This document shows positions 26,870 through 39,029 of a stretch of 64,000 nt of DNA, piece by piece. Position numbers and translations under genes: made by a program. The number at the start of each line of letters is the position of its first letter. Position 1 is the first letter of the stretch. Under the pieces are notes generated by a model. It saw only the letters and a program-made list of their open reading frames with translations. It was not told where the DNA came from and searched no databases. The stretch is taken from the NCBI GenBank assembly GCA_030077755.1, contig JAQJZZ010000011.1, positions 496,001 to 560,000 on the forward strand, read 5' to 3'. This DNA comes from Filosporella fistucella (Eukaryota > Ascomycota > Leotiomycetes > Helotiales).

Positions 26870-28903
26870 TTAAGCCTTATTGGCTGCCTTTTCAGCCGTC
26901 TTCTTGTCAACGTACGTCTTCATGATCTTGTTGAAATCTGATTCATTTACCACCGCACCAGTCTCGGAACACTTGGCCTTCTTTTGTAGGTCCTTGCAAA
27001 GGAGATCGAGATCAAATTCGCCGTCTTTGACCTTGGGACAGGCTTGGAGACGATCCCTGGTTTGAAGTTAGCGTACGATTCGACTGGTGGGAATATCTGT
27101 GAGGTAAGTGTTTGGAACTGGAGGAAGCATACCAGATGGTGTTACACGTGAGCATCGATGAGGTATCCTCTCCAGGAACCACTTCATCGTCCTCGTTTTG
27201 CTTTTGATCAATTGCCGCTATCAGATCCTTCTTAGGTGGAACAGGACTTGGAGCCACATTGTAAGGGCTGCTGAAATCCGGAAGAGGGAAAGCCTCAGAA
27301 AAGAAGCTATCGGTAAAGGTATCATTGGCCAATATGTTGTCTTGAGGTTCACGGTAGTCGCCAAATAACTGGGGATCAAATTGGTTGCCATTTTGTTGGG
27401 CGAACCAATCAATGCCAAAGTCAAGTGGTTGGTTTTGATCGAAAACTGGATTCGCACTAGGCTCAGACATTGTACGTGGAATGGGATTGTTGGAATTGCC
27501 ACAAGCCATGTTAAGCTTGTCGCAGAAGGTGAGCTCACCTTCACCGGTAACAGCAGAATGCTCTTCTCCAATTGTTGTCAGTGTACTGTCAAGAGGTTTA
27601 TTGTAAATTGGCGATTGCATTGTAGGTTCTGGAGAGGTTCCACAAGACGAGCTTGCGCCATGGTTTGAATTTGATGAAGCGGACGGTGAGCTGTATGATG
27701 TATTATGACCTGTACTTCCATTTCCATTCGCGGAATCTGTGCTCGACCTTGATCCATTGGATATTGTGTTTGTGTTATTGTTTGCGAAGAATTCAAAGGG
27801 AGATGTCTTGCTGACACTGTCGAGTATCGAGGGACTGAAGAGCCCGGAAAGTCCTGACATATCATCTAATTGAGCTGGTGTCTGGTTCAAACCATTAACA
27901 GTTCCATTAGTCACAGGGAATTGCATGGATTGATTCCGGGGACTAATTTGTCCATTCTCTATGGGGCTCGGAAGTTGCTGTGTGACCGTGGTGGGTGATG
28001 AGGAGCTTCTGTTGCTGTTGATAGTAGCGCTAGGTGGAGGTCCAGGTAGACGACCAAATCTTGGAAACTCAAATTGGAAGTTGACATCACTAGGGTTATT
28101 GAGACCATTTCCTAGACCTTTTCCTGCAAGATAGGGTGGAAGACCGCTCGTTCCAGAAGTACTTCGAGTGCCTCCGGTCAAGGATAACCTCTTGCGATAC
28201 TCCCGCAATTCCATCGACATCTTCTCAATTTGAGCCCGCAAGAGGCTGTTTTCATGGTTGGCGGACTCTGATGCCTTTTGTAAGTCATCAACTTTGGTCT
28301 CAAGATCCTTCAAATGTTTTTCCTTGCGTTCCCGGAAAGCACGTTGTGCGGCACGATTTTGGGCTTTGCGCTTCTATTGTAGATATTAGTCTCTGGCTTT
28401 GCGATAAGGGCTATTAAGCTAGAGACACTTACAGAAGTAGGCTCAGAGGTCAAAGGCTTTCTGCCAGGCTTCTTTCCAGACTTTTCGTCCCCTTCTCTCC
28501 GCTTCCCGCCACCTTCATCCTCGTCGCCTTCATCATCAGGATGACTTCGCTTGTCGTGAGTATCAGCATCACCATCTGATGATGTTCCTGGCAACTTTCC
28601 AATCATCTGGCCTTGGGAGTCATTACTAAAATCATAATCGAAGCTTCCGTCGGCATCGAATTCGTAATCATAATCAACGTACGGACTCTCCTCAAAGCCG
28701 TTGAGAGTGCCGGAGCCAGGAGCGGCTTGGAGAGGAGACTCGGAGAATGTGCTTGGAGCCATTGAGTTATCTTTGGATTGAAGACTTGAAGTGTCTATGG
28801 TATTGGCCTTGGGGTTTGAATTCAGAGCTGCAAAGAGGAGTTCTTCTTGTCGAGCTGTCAGAGTGAACCGCGGATTTAAAGCACTCTTTGCAGAATTGTC
28901 CAT
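26870..28903 (-). CDS. Yap1/AP-1-type bZIP transcription factor (oxidative stress)
   Basis: A redox-sensing bZIP regulator; oxidation of its cysteines blocks Crm1 export and keeps it in the nucleus to activate detoxification genes. The N-terminal 190 residues are acidic, with a basic patch (KSGKKPGRKPLTSEP). An intron near 28375-28435 precedes the basic region (KRKAQNRAAQRAFRERKEKH), the DNA-contact signature of Yap proteins, and a leucine zipper (LETKVDDLQKA onwards). The n-CRD contains FCDKLNMACGN. The c-CRD is in the last exon after an intron near 27058-27133: DRLQACPKVKDGEFDLDLLC, then KAKCSETGAVVNESDF. The ATG at 28903 gives MDNSAKSALNPRFTLTARQE, a typical Yap1 start. The stop is at 26870. 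Confidence 0.94.
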
Positions 28904-30517
28904 GGAGCTTGTCGTTAGAAGGAGGAAGGAATTGGATAGGTGACCTTGGTCAACCGGTACTCATTCCAATGAACCGTCGAGGTGGTGCAATGTTGAAGTT
29001 GACAGAAATTATTGACGAAGTAAGGTTTGAGTCGGAGATGTAGTGAGCGGATGTAAGATCGGAGCTCAAATCCCGTGGATAGACGTGCAATACCGTCTGA
29101 AAGGTAGTAGCAAAGAGGCACACCGGTCAAGAATCTAGACTGCAGAATTTGATGCCTCAGTTGTCAAGAAAGAGTCAGGGCTTGGGGAAATTTTGCCAGA
29201 TGTCGGTTTGTATTTGCATGAAGTGTAGGTTACGATGATAGCATTGGTCGTGAAGAGCAGGTGGGTCAGAGGGGGGAGGGGGAATGGATTTTGGATTTGT
29301 AAGATGCGCTAAGTCCGAATCGACAGTGGCAGGGCGGTGGGCAGGGTCGCAAGTGGTGGTGGTGGTGGTGGTGGGCAAAGAGTGAGAGTAAGGTACACCG
29401 TAGTCGTAGTCGAGACAGGCACAGGCAGAGAGGCTGGAGAGAAGGACAGAGAAGGAAGACAACAGAACATCAACCTTGTGTGTGAGAGGAGGAGTAGTAG
29501 TAGCTCGACCAGGTAGTAGAACGATGAGGTGGCAAGCCTCTGCCTGTTCTACTTCACCCTCCACTCCATGCCACCTTGTACCTTTACCCTACCCTACAAA
29601 ATAATACTGTACAAGGACAAGTACAAGTACATGCATCCAAAGAGTGATGAGTGAGAGGTCAGGGGCGAGCCATTAAAGGGTCTCAAGCTACGAAGTACAT
29701 AGTATCACGCCCTGTGCACCCCTTCTGTCTTCAAGTATCCCATCTTTCGCTGTCTGAGGAGCTTACCCCTCCATCACGTCCAGTGCAGTCCAATTAAACT
29801 CTCTTTGCAACCTCATCCCGTCTTCAACTTTTGTCCTTTTGCTTGATGGTGACTCAGGCCGCGGGCTATCATGCTACACTGACGCCATCATGCATTTTGT
29901 TCGTCAGGAGGCTCGAGATCAATGTTAATCGCCAGCATTTGTTTGTACAGTACTGTACTGTACATGGATGGCGTTTATCGTACTCTTCCTTATCCTGAGC
30001 TTCCGGGTGGCGAATATCGACCGTTAACGGACTATCCCCACCCAACTCACTCTAACTGCCTGTGAAATTGGCCCAAGAAAACTTCTCCTTTTTGCCTTTC
30101 CCTCCTCTCTTCGATCTGATAAACGGCATGGAAAATTCAGCCTTCTAGAAGCACTTGAAACATATTCTAATTATATACTGCATCAATATGTCAATCTACT
30201 TTGAGACGACTTGATTGGAATGTAGCAAAATATGAATATTTGTCCTCAACCCAAGCTTATTTATACTTTGAACCGCGAAATTACTGAATCAAGATCCTTT
30301 TATGCGAAAGACCACCCTCAAACTTCTGACGGGTTCTTCCCTGAAACAACCACAATTGTGATTTCGAGGGGCTGGGATCAATTCACGTGACTCTTATCGG
30401 TTACCTAGGTACCATGCTAAGACGGATTCGGCACTGCAGCCCATTGCACCACTCCACTCTCATCAGGAACAGCTTCCTATAATTCTTGATTACCGGCATT
30501 CGTTTTGAAATTCCGCT
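28904..30517. other. Divergent promoter between the AP-1 gene and a BSD gene
   Basis: About 1.6 kb. The AP-1 5' flank contains a short upstream ATG frame (start at 29569, reading MEWRVK then stop on the minus strand) and a GTG microsatellite at 29353-29374. A palindromic GTACAGTACTGTAC lies at 29946-29959. No gene was recognised. Confidence 0.45.
29353..29374 (+). repeat. (GTG)n microsatellite
   Basis: Seven uninterrupted GTG units plus a partial one, in the 5' flank of the AP-1 gene. Confidence 0.9.
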
Positions 30518-31843
30518 ATGGATCTCGCATATGATCATATCCTAGAAGAGGCTCTTCCCACTTCCCCGGAAGAGTCTACCGATAAACAGGAAAAGAAGCC
30601 CGAAACAACTACACTCAATTCCGACTTCCAAGAAGCATACAAAGCTATCTCCTCCAGCCCTTGGGGAGCAAAGCTCGGAGGCTTCTTTGGAAGTGTTGTC
30701 AAGCAGGTCCGTTTTGATAATCTGCCAATGAGCATAAGCTGACAGCTGTCTAGGGAGAGTCTGTTTATACACAAGCACAGAAAGAGCTCACTGAAGTCGG
30801 CCAGGAGGCATCACAGGGGTTCACTGACCTCAGGTCATCTATTGTCAGTAGAACGAGAGGGCTTTCTTTGGTCCAAGGACAAAGTACTGCCACCGGCGAG
30901 TCATCCACGAAGGAGAAAGATGCAGAAAAGGAGTTGTCGACAGATGAGGCGCTGAAGGAATCGGAGGGTGTCCTGGCAAGACTAAGAACTGAAGCTGCTA
31001 AACGATTGAAGGAGATTGAAAAGGCAGAGGATGCTGCAGATGAGGCCTTATTGAAGTTTGGCACAAATATTCGGAACTTTCTCCGAGATGCAGTCACGAT
31101 TGCTCCACCCTCTGAGGAGTCGGGTAAGCAGGGCAATACAGTACTTTTCGAAAGCAAAGATGCTTCCGGAAAGCGAGTTATCCATACTACACGTTTCGAT
31201 GCTCAGCTTCATGTCATTCATTCTTCCCTCGACAGTTTCACCAAAGACCCAGCTAGTGACGAATACGAGCCATGGACAAAGACTTTTGATGTTGAGAGCA
31301 AGACCGATGATATCAGCAAGGATTTGGAGAACTTTGCTGAATTAAGGACCTCGATGGAGAAACTTGTTCCTGATACAGTTGCTTATGGAGATTTCTGGAA
31401 ACGATACTACTTTCTTAGACATAGTATTGAGACTGCTGAAGCTCGGAGAAGGGATCTACTTAAGGGTGGGTTTTATATACCGGAAGCCGTAATGCCTAGC
31501 TAACGTTGATTTAGGAGCAGCAGCATCTACCGAAGAAGAAGTTGGATGGGACGAGGATTCTGAAGATGAGACTCCAGCTGTGAAAGGATCTAAGCCAAAG
31601 GTTGAGACGGGCAGGCCTGGCTCGACAGAGTCATCAACTACACTCCACCCAGCAACTCAACCTCCAATTCCAACCATCCTTCAACCAGCGGAATCACGGA
31701 AATCCCATGATGAGAAATCACAGGCTGATAGTGATGGAAGCTATGATGTTGTTGGTGCTGCATCTGGTGCCCCAAGCCGTGCTCCAGGCAGCCCCAAAGA
31801 ATCCCGTAAGGGAGATGATAGCGAGGAAGAGGATTGGGAGTAG
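30518..31843 (+). CDS. BSD domain protein (Dos2-like)
   Basis: A 409-aa protein after two short introns (30707-30753 and 31466-31514). The N-terminus shows [18 protein letters not shown], typical of fungal BSD proteins. An Ala/Glu-rich helical region follows ([20 protein letters not shown]). The BSD domain is near residues 225-300, ending in [20 protein letters not shown] with its conserved Phe-Trp. The C-terminal 100 residues are acidic and Ser/Pro-rich, ending DDSEEEDWE; a similar acidic end occurs in yeast Dos2 and vertebrate BSDC1. Function in fungi is poorly defined: BSD domains occur in TFIIH and synapse-associated proteins. The ATG at 30518 is first in frame. Confidence 0.85.
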
Positions 31844-32036
31844 GCGAGATGGAAGTCTGTTTATAGGTGTCTTGCTTTTTGGCATGGTCTGATGAGCTTT
31901 AGGCGTTTTGGATGACTTTTATTGATCAAGCGCTGCTATTGCGATGCATCCCTTATGGATAAAATGCTGCACGGATATCCCCTTCAACGCCATTCTAATG
32001 CAATGAGGAAACGCCAATCTTCCCATACCGTCCTCC

Positions 32037-32730
32037 TCACCTCTTTTTCTTAGTGACCTTTGTGAATCCATCTTCATCCACCTGCGGCACAACCGGTTCC
32101 CTAACCCTCACCAACTGCGGCGCCTCATCCATCTCTACATCCCCATCATCATCTTCTTCTTCCTCCTCCCCACTCGTCTCATCCTCCTCCTCGCTCCTCT
32201 CCCTCTTCTGAAACAATTTCCCTACATCATCCTTCCCACCCCTCCTCTCCCACCGTCCCCTCATCTCCTCGACCTCCCCAAACTTTCCCTTCCCACAATC
32301 CCGTCTCAACCTCACAATCTGCTCCGCGACCTCAAACCCACTCTCATCATCCACATTAACCTCAAACTCATCCAGCATCACCTGCAGCAAAAACGTCTCT
32401 ATCCATTCCGCATCTTCGTCTGGATTCTCATTCAGTAAATCGATGGTTGTCTGCGCGAACCATTCCCGCTTGTCGGCGCTATCGGGACCGCCCCAGTTGT
32501 TTGTTACGGCTAGAGAGAGGGAGGGCCAGAAGAAGAGGGAGAGGGTTATGCCGAGTTCGAATTGAGCTTGACATTTCTCTTTGGGGCTGTTAGTTGTGTT
32601 TTCTTGAGGTGGTGTAAATAAGGGCATGAACAGTAAAAGGAAATAATACAGATAAAAACATACCTTTCGTAACTCCCTCCTTTCCACCACTTATCTCCAT
32701 AGGACCAGGTAATTGAGTCGCAGATGCCAT
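32037..32730 (-). CDS. Pre-rRNA-processing protein TSR2
   Basis: TSR2 is a chaperone that escorts Rps26 to pre-40S ribosomes and is needed for 20S pre-rRNA processing. The spliced product is 202 aa with one 85-nt intron at 32579-32663; the in-frame acceptor is AAAG before AGAAATG. The first exon gives MASATQLPGPMEISGGKEGV. The WGG domain is clear: FELGITLSLFFWPSLSLAVT, NNWGGPDSADKREWFAQT, and FLLQVMLDEFEVNVDDES. The C-terminus has a long acidic tract and ends VDEDGFTKVTKKKR, a family feature. The coding region is C/T-rich on the plus strand. It converges with the BSD gene, 193 bp apart. Confidence 0.92.
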
Positions 32731-33247
32731 ATTTGCTATCTCTCTTTCTGATCCTAAACGTCGACGTGAACGCAGTTCCTAATGCTGAAAATGCAATAGA
32801 GGGGCAGGAGGGGTAAATATTCAATGCGCGTATAAATTCTTAAAATTTTGTGTTTTGGGACAAGCCTCCTATCGGGGGTAAGAAGCGCCGAGAAGTGTGG
32901 CAGACAGCGACAGCCACTGATTCGCTTGATGACGTCTGGGGTCACAGGGATGTGGCCCGAGGGTTGTGTAATTTGGCTAGACCTCTCTGGAGTAGCACGC
33001 GGACTGGACTGTTTGCGCGTGAGAGATCAACCATTGATTCCTCTTCTGGATGGTTCATGACAGAATCCCCTTTTCTCTTAACGGGAAGTCTAATGTTTAA
33101 TTTCTTGAGTGTGCATTGAAAATTACTGCAACTCGCTTTTTCGCTCTTAATTGTGGTTTTCGAACAGAGGCAACAGAGGCTTATATTGTTTTGGCATGAG
33201 ACAGCTTCGATTCAGTGTTTTGCTCGCTCAAGCGTTTGATAGACATA
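32731..33247. other. Divergent promoter between TSR2 and the hydrolase gene
   Basis: About 0.5 kb. No gene or recognisable regulatory site. Confidence 0.4.
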
Positions 33248-36200
33248 ATGCCTTTTAATACCGCGACGGTGGGGGGAGCTGTCACTCCAGCTGTGATCCA
33301 GACTTTTCTTAGCCATGTATGATCCCATTTCAATTCATAGATGGAGGTCTATACTAAATTCACACAGTATCTCAATCGCAAACCGCTCGCTCAGAAACCT
33401 ACTGCCCATATCTCGTACGACGAGGGTCTCCATCTCATCCGCAAATTCCTCCTCTATGCTTCCCACCACACAGTCGAAGATATCCAACGCTTCACCTCGC
33501 AGTGGGTTCCTCATCCTACGTGGGTGAAAGTAGATGAAGTACATATTCCGGAGGAACATCTCAAGAAAGCTGCGGAAGCTATACAAGAGCAATTAGGACA
33601 TCATGGCACTGAGAAGGTGGGAGGAAAGACTTGGTGGCAATGGCGTAGACCGAGCAGTGAGATGAAGGCAGAGTGGATTGAAATGAGATCTGATTACCAG
33701 GAGCGGAAACGGACGAGTGATCAGGGGAAGAGAGTCATGTTGTATGTACATGGCGGAGCTTATTTCTTTGGGAGTGTGGATGAGCATCGGTATCAGATGC
33801 AGAGACATGCGCGGAAATTGAAGGCGAGGGTTTTTGCACGGTAAGTCATTTTTCATGTGGTTTTAAGGAGGTACTAATAAGTGGTAGTGAGTTTTGATAT
33901 CTCTGATACCTTTGAGTATACTAATGGTCTTAGCACGATATCGATTGGCCCCTCAATTTCCATTTCCTTGCGGGCTGCATGATTGTTTGGCGGCGTATCT
34001 ATACCTCCTTACGGTTCAGGATCCTACTACTATAATATTAGCTGGAGATTCGGCTGGTGGAGGAATGGTAATAAGGTTAGTGGTGCATCTAATTGTGCAT
34101 GGACTATGCTGAATTTTCAAAGTATGCTAGTAACTCTACGTGATCGAGGGCTACCATTGCCCGCTGGTGCCATTTTGATCTCTCCCTGGGTTGATCTCAC
34201 GCACTCTTTTCCGAGCGTGTCAGCGGACAATCCACTAGATTATATTCCACCACATGGTTTCCACCAGCGACCATCACCATCATGGCCGCCTCCAAATGCG
34301 GATGATATGTTGGCTATCGAAGAGGGGATAGTGAAGAAATTGGCCCATAAAGACCACGCTTCCCACCCACAAGAAACAGAAGCGGACGCTGTCCAAGGAT
34401 TTCATGTTGATCACAACCCAGCTCCCGGAACACAAAATGAGAATGCCAATACTGCTAGCAATGGGAATACTACCAAGCCGACAGCGAATACTGTTCCTGG
34501 AGCGGGCCATGACCTCTCCATCATGATTGACGGGAACCTGGTGGAAGTCAAAGATCAGATCCAGATGTATGCTTCAAATCAGCTAATCTCACATCCACTT
34601 GTCTCCCCTGTACTACAACCTTCACTGGGCGGACTTCCTCCCCTTCTCATTCTTGTGGGTGGTGGCGAGATGCTCAGAGACGAGCAAATATATCTGGCAC
34701 ACAAGGCAGCAAATCCAGCAAAGTATCCACCTGGAGATATTTTCCTTGATGAGAATCCTCATGATCACAACAGAAATCAACTCAATCGCTGGAAGCCTAC
34801 TGATGTCCAACTGCAAGTCTGGGAAGACTTGTGTCATGTAGCGCCCACACTAAGCTTCACTCGTCCTGCGAAATACATGTATCGATCTATCGCTCAATTT
34901 GGAGCCTGGGCACTTGCAAGAGCACAGAAAACGGAAATTGAGATTCTGGATGATGATGATGTGTCGATTATTTCTGGGTCCGATTCTGACGAGGATCAGA
35001 CAGGAGCGGAGAAGGTAAATTCACTTTTACTGCTCCCAAGTAGAATATACTGACTGGTATAGAAACAACCAGCGGACGAGGCCAATGGCAAGAAGGCAAA
35101 GGGCCAGGTTGGGAAAGCTGGTGATACTCTTCCAGCGTTCAAGAATCATATGATTCGTCAACGGGTCGATCGATATGGCAACATTTTCAAGCTAGAACCC
35201 GAGTCTGAACTTCCAGGTTGTAATTTGCATCCGAGCCAAATCGGTGTTATCAAAGAAGGACCTGTAAAGAGATGGATGGCTGCTAAGAGAGAGTGGGATA
35301 CCAAATTCGCATCTACTAAACGAAAAGTGCAGAAACAACGAGCAAAGGAGATGGCGAAAGGATACCAAACATTCGGCAATGGGGAGGTACCACCACCATC
35401 GGCTTTAGCAGGACGACGTAAGACGGGTGAAGTACTCAAGGAAGAGAAGAAGACGAAGAGTATGGGGATGTCTCTGTGGGCGCTCTGGGGAAGCAAACAC
35501 GACGAGAAAACTATGAAACTCGAAGAAGAAGCTGATAAGGCTCCGGAGACAAGTATAACCTCTGATGTACACGGCGCGGGAGCTCGAGCCTTACATGATC
35601 AAGAGACGAGCGAAGGAAAGAAACTATATAGGCCCGACAAACCACCATATAGCAGAAGCAGATCCCGAAGAAGGACAGTCACGGATCGGAATCAAACAGG
35701 CGAAAAGGTCGATGAAAATACACCTGCTTCCGACCTCCTTGCGATGCGAAACGGTCACATGGGTACCAACGAAGAAGACCCAACTCCCACATCACCAACC
35801 ACCCCTGCAATTCTAATCCGTACTCCCACCGTCGACCAACCGCTTGATGAATCCGAGCTCAAACGTCCAAAACTAGATGGAATTGCCTACCCTTTTAGCC
35901 TCAAAAAGCATCAAGCAACAGCTAGCATGACAACACTCACTTCCTCTATCGGTGTTCCTCCTACAGACGATATACGAACTCCAGGTGCAGTCGATAGTGG
36001 CGTTGCACATAACATGCAAGATATCGATGCTTCGACGGCAGCGTGCGGGAGCCAGGGAACGGCTAGGAGGCACCGGGCTAGTGCCAGTATTCTTACTTTG
36101 CATAGTCAGAATGGTGTACAGCCTGGGGCAGATGTGAGGACTAAAGGCGCAGTGGAGAGTGGATTGGCGAGTGATGGGAGAAAGGACATAGGGAATGGTG

Positions 36201-36364
36201 AGATGATAAATGGTGGAGCAAATGGGGATGTGAATGGCAATGGCAATGGCAAGGGGAAAGGAGTAGTGGTGGAGAATGGAGAAATAGTTAGTGCGGACAG
36301 ACCGCCACTGGAGACGTTTGTTACGGCTGCTAGCGAGCTGCCTACGCAGGCGAGGGTCTCATAA
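33248..36364 (+). CDS. Alpha/beta hydrolase (fold-3, HSL-like) with long C-terminal extension
   Basis: A lipase/esterase-like protein of the hormone-sensitive lipase group. The start at 33248 gives MPFNTATVGGAVTPAVIQTF, and an intron (about 33317-33369) joins it to YLNRKPLAQKPTAHISYDE. The oxyanion motif HGGAYFFGSVDEHRYQMQ is near 33750. The nucleophile elbow is AGDSAGGGM near 34040. AILISPWVDLTHSFPS follows, and a His candidate lies in WEDLCHVAPTLSF. An intron near 34076-34123 joins GMVI to SMLVTLRDRG, and another is at about 35014-35062. The last 430 residues are basic then Ser/Thr/Asp-rich, with an internal duplication (35903-36192). The splice around 33841-33933 is ambiguous: see findings. 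The substrate is unknown. Members occur widely in filamentous ascomycetes. Confidence 0.85.
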
Positions 36365-37337
36365 ATTCAGCCCGTTGTAGTGAGAGATAGATAGGGGAGA
36401 GGTGGGGGTGTATAATAGATCTCTGAGTGGGTGGGTGGGTGAATTGGTTGAAAGCCTCTATGTGGATTAGAATCGAGATATGAGCACATCTCACGCTCTA
36501 GGAGCGGATAGGTGGTTTTAGTAATAATAGATATATATAATCTCTTCAGTCCTTGAGCTTTATTACTGAAAACAGATCTTCATTCTTCATCAGTGGGCCC
36601 CTTTCTGGTACAAGCGAGAGTCAGAACTCAGGAGTGTCAACCAGTCTCTGGCCGTCTACGTTGTGATTTCATAGTAACAGTTCCGTTTACACTATCGACA
36701 CTCAATTTCTAATCTCCTCTACAGAGATGAGCTGTAATAGATGAATATCTCACTGATCTTAGGTAATTCGAGACTCAGGTATTTACAAACACCCCCATAT
36801 TTTGAACACAGGGTGAGGATCGGAGATTTTGCGCGAGGGAATTTTGATATGAAAGTGGATTAAATTGGGTGAAAATGGGATATAACGTACTCAGAAGGAT
36901 TAAAGTGAAAGTGAAAGTGAGTATATATCAGAGGAAAGCAGTGATTAAAGTCAAGACAGGAAAGAAAGAAAGAGGATATTGGTGGGATATATAAAGCTTT
37001 TCCCCTCGTGACGCTATTCTCTCTACGCACCAAAAACTGGTAGAAGAGAAAAATAGAATGCGAGGGACATGCTTGTCTCCTGTCTCTAGCTATAAAAACA
37101 TATGATGCGGTAGTAAACATACCCGCCAGCATAACAAATGGAAAACTACGCCTCATGTCGTGGGAGAAATTGCCTTCTGGTGATGCGTCGAGGTGAGCTG
37201 ATGGCTTAGCTGTTGTGGAACTAGAGGGGACCGGGAATAGGCCGAGTGTCTTGCTTGGAATTTACAGGACATATAGGTTTTGCTGAGAAGATGAGATGGC
37301 GATGATAGTGAAATTTCTTGACGACAACAGTAGGTGG

Positions 37338-37358
37338 AACTGTCGACTAACGACAGTT
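37338..37358. repeat. Hairpin AACTGTCG/CGACAGTT
   Basis: Perfect 8-bp inverted repeat with loop ACTAA, sitting between two TTGACGACA motifs (37318-37326 and 37366-37374). Confidence 0.6.
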
Positions 37359-39029
37359 GATATACTTGACGACAATTCTCCTCCTCTCCCTTCTCGACTT
37401 TCGCAAACATTCCTGCGACCCTCATCCAATTCTCTAAATTCTAGCAAACACCAGAATCCCTCACTTCAAACTCGAATTACCCCTTCAAACCTAATTATCC
37501 AGCCATCGCATCCCTCATGAGCATCTTCCACGGATGGGCAATCGGCTGCCTTTGTTATTGATGAGTCCCTCATTCGTCCCATTTGTGAGATGTTCCGTGG
37601 TGTATATATAATTGATTTTCTATGACTAAGTAGGAAAGAGAGGAAGAGCAGTGAAGAAGGCGAGAAGGCAAAACCGAAGGGGAAGGCTCACTTTTGAAGA
37701 AAGGATGAGAACTTCTAGGAAATGGAGAGATTATGAATGAAGTCTTGAGGTGAACCAAAAATCTTGTGTACTCGAACTTACAGTTTATAATAGTGTATAT
37801 TCATTGCTGATCGCGGGAACTCTCGTGGGATATATAAGCACGACCCTCGCCTCCACTCATTTTTCTTCCTTGCATTCTGACGCCGGAAACTATCCTCATG
37901 TAAGTGAAGAGATCAGGGAGAGCCCTTTTACGGCGAGCTTCGGGCCAATTTTGTTACTTCCTCTGGCTATAGCGGAGCCCAGGAGTGGAGTAGACGTAGG
38001 TCATTTCTGGGGCTTAGGTAAAACTATCAAGCATATAGGATTCGATAGTCGACAGCTGTAATTATTGACAGATGACATAGAGTAACGACGATAGTGATTG
38101 ACAGTTAATATTTGACAACAATCAAAGCCTCAAAAGTTGCACGGTAAATAACACAAGCTATTTCCGTAAACCATAGATCCTAAGTCAACACCCCTCTCCC
38201 TTTGATTTTGCTCTCAAAGTCTCAGCTATATTTATAAATATCTGCGGTATTACTTCTTTCCCGTGGATTGCAGAAGCTTTTCCGTGTATGTTGCTACTGT
38301 GAACAAGATAGAGGCACAAGTTATGTGTACTGAGAAGAAGAAAGGTACCGAGAGTGGAAACACCTACCTTGACTCACTCAGATGCCCGTTAAGACAAGGA
38401 TCCAAATAATTGTAGCGAGATAAACAGGCGAAGCTGAGAATTTTAAAGAAGGTGGAGTGAAGAGCTTGCTTTGCTTCTTTGAGAACAGGAGCTTTGGTGT
38501 GGCATATAAGACTGAAGCTTGACTGAATCTCATGTTCTTTTACACCAACTCAACTTAGAGGAAGAAGATCGGCTGAACGATGGAAGAAGCCTCAGCGTTT
38601 CGGGGTCATAAAGAGACGAGTAAAAAGGCTACTTCTTTCTTGTTGCTAGGTGGAGAAACATGTTTGTGTATGCATAGCAGAGTACTGAAAGGCATTATGA
38701 ATATTGTCCGAATTGAGTGTAATTAATTATGCCTCTTCATACGACGGTAGCAAAATGACGACAGTCGAATAAGTTGACGACAGTAGAACGACAATACCTC
38801 GATTAATCAACGACAAATGTTTCTCACTTGTCAAAGTTAGACAATCCTTCAGTTCCACTTTCTTTCATATCTGAACATAAGACAAATTATATCTCCTAAA
38901 TGCCTAGGCAAACACCACCTACCAGGCTTCATTGTGATCTCTTCCTCTTCTTGTGACACTATGTATAATAGGAGAAAGTTAATGCCGTCTCGATGGCGCT
39001 TTATACGTTGTATCAGGGAAATAGTATAT

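Noticed and set aside
29175..29564. 129-codon minus-strand frame in the AP-1 leader region
   Set aside because: It starts at GTG and its Thr run comes from the GTG microsatellite.
37750..38061. 103-codon plus-strand frame
   Set aside because: It starts at GTG and has no family resemblance; the region is AT-rich and repeat-bearing.
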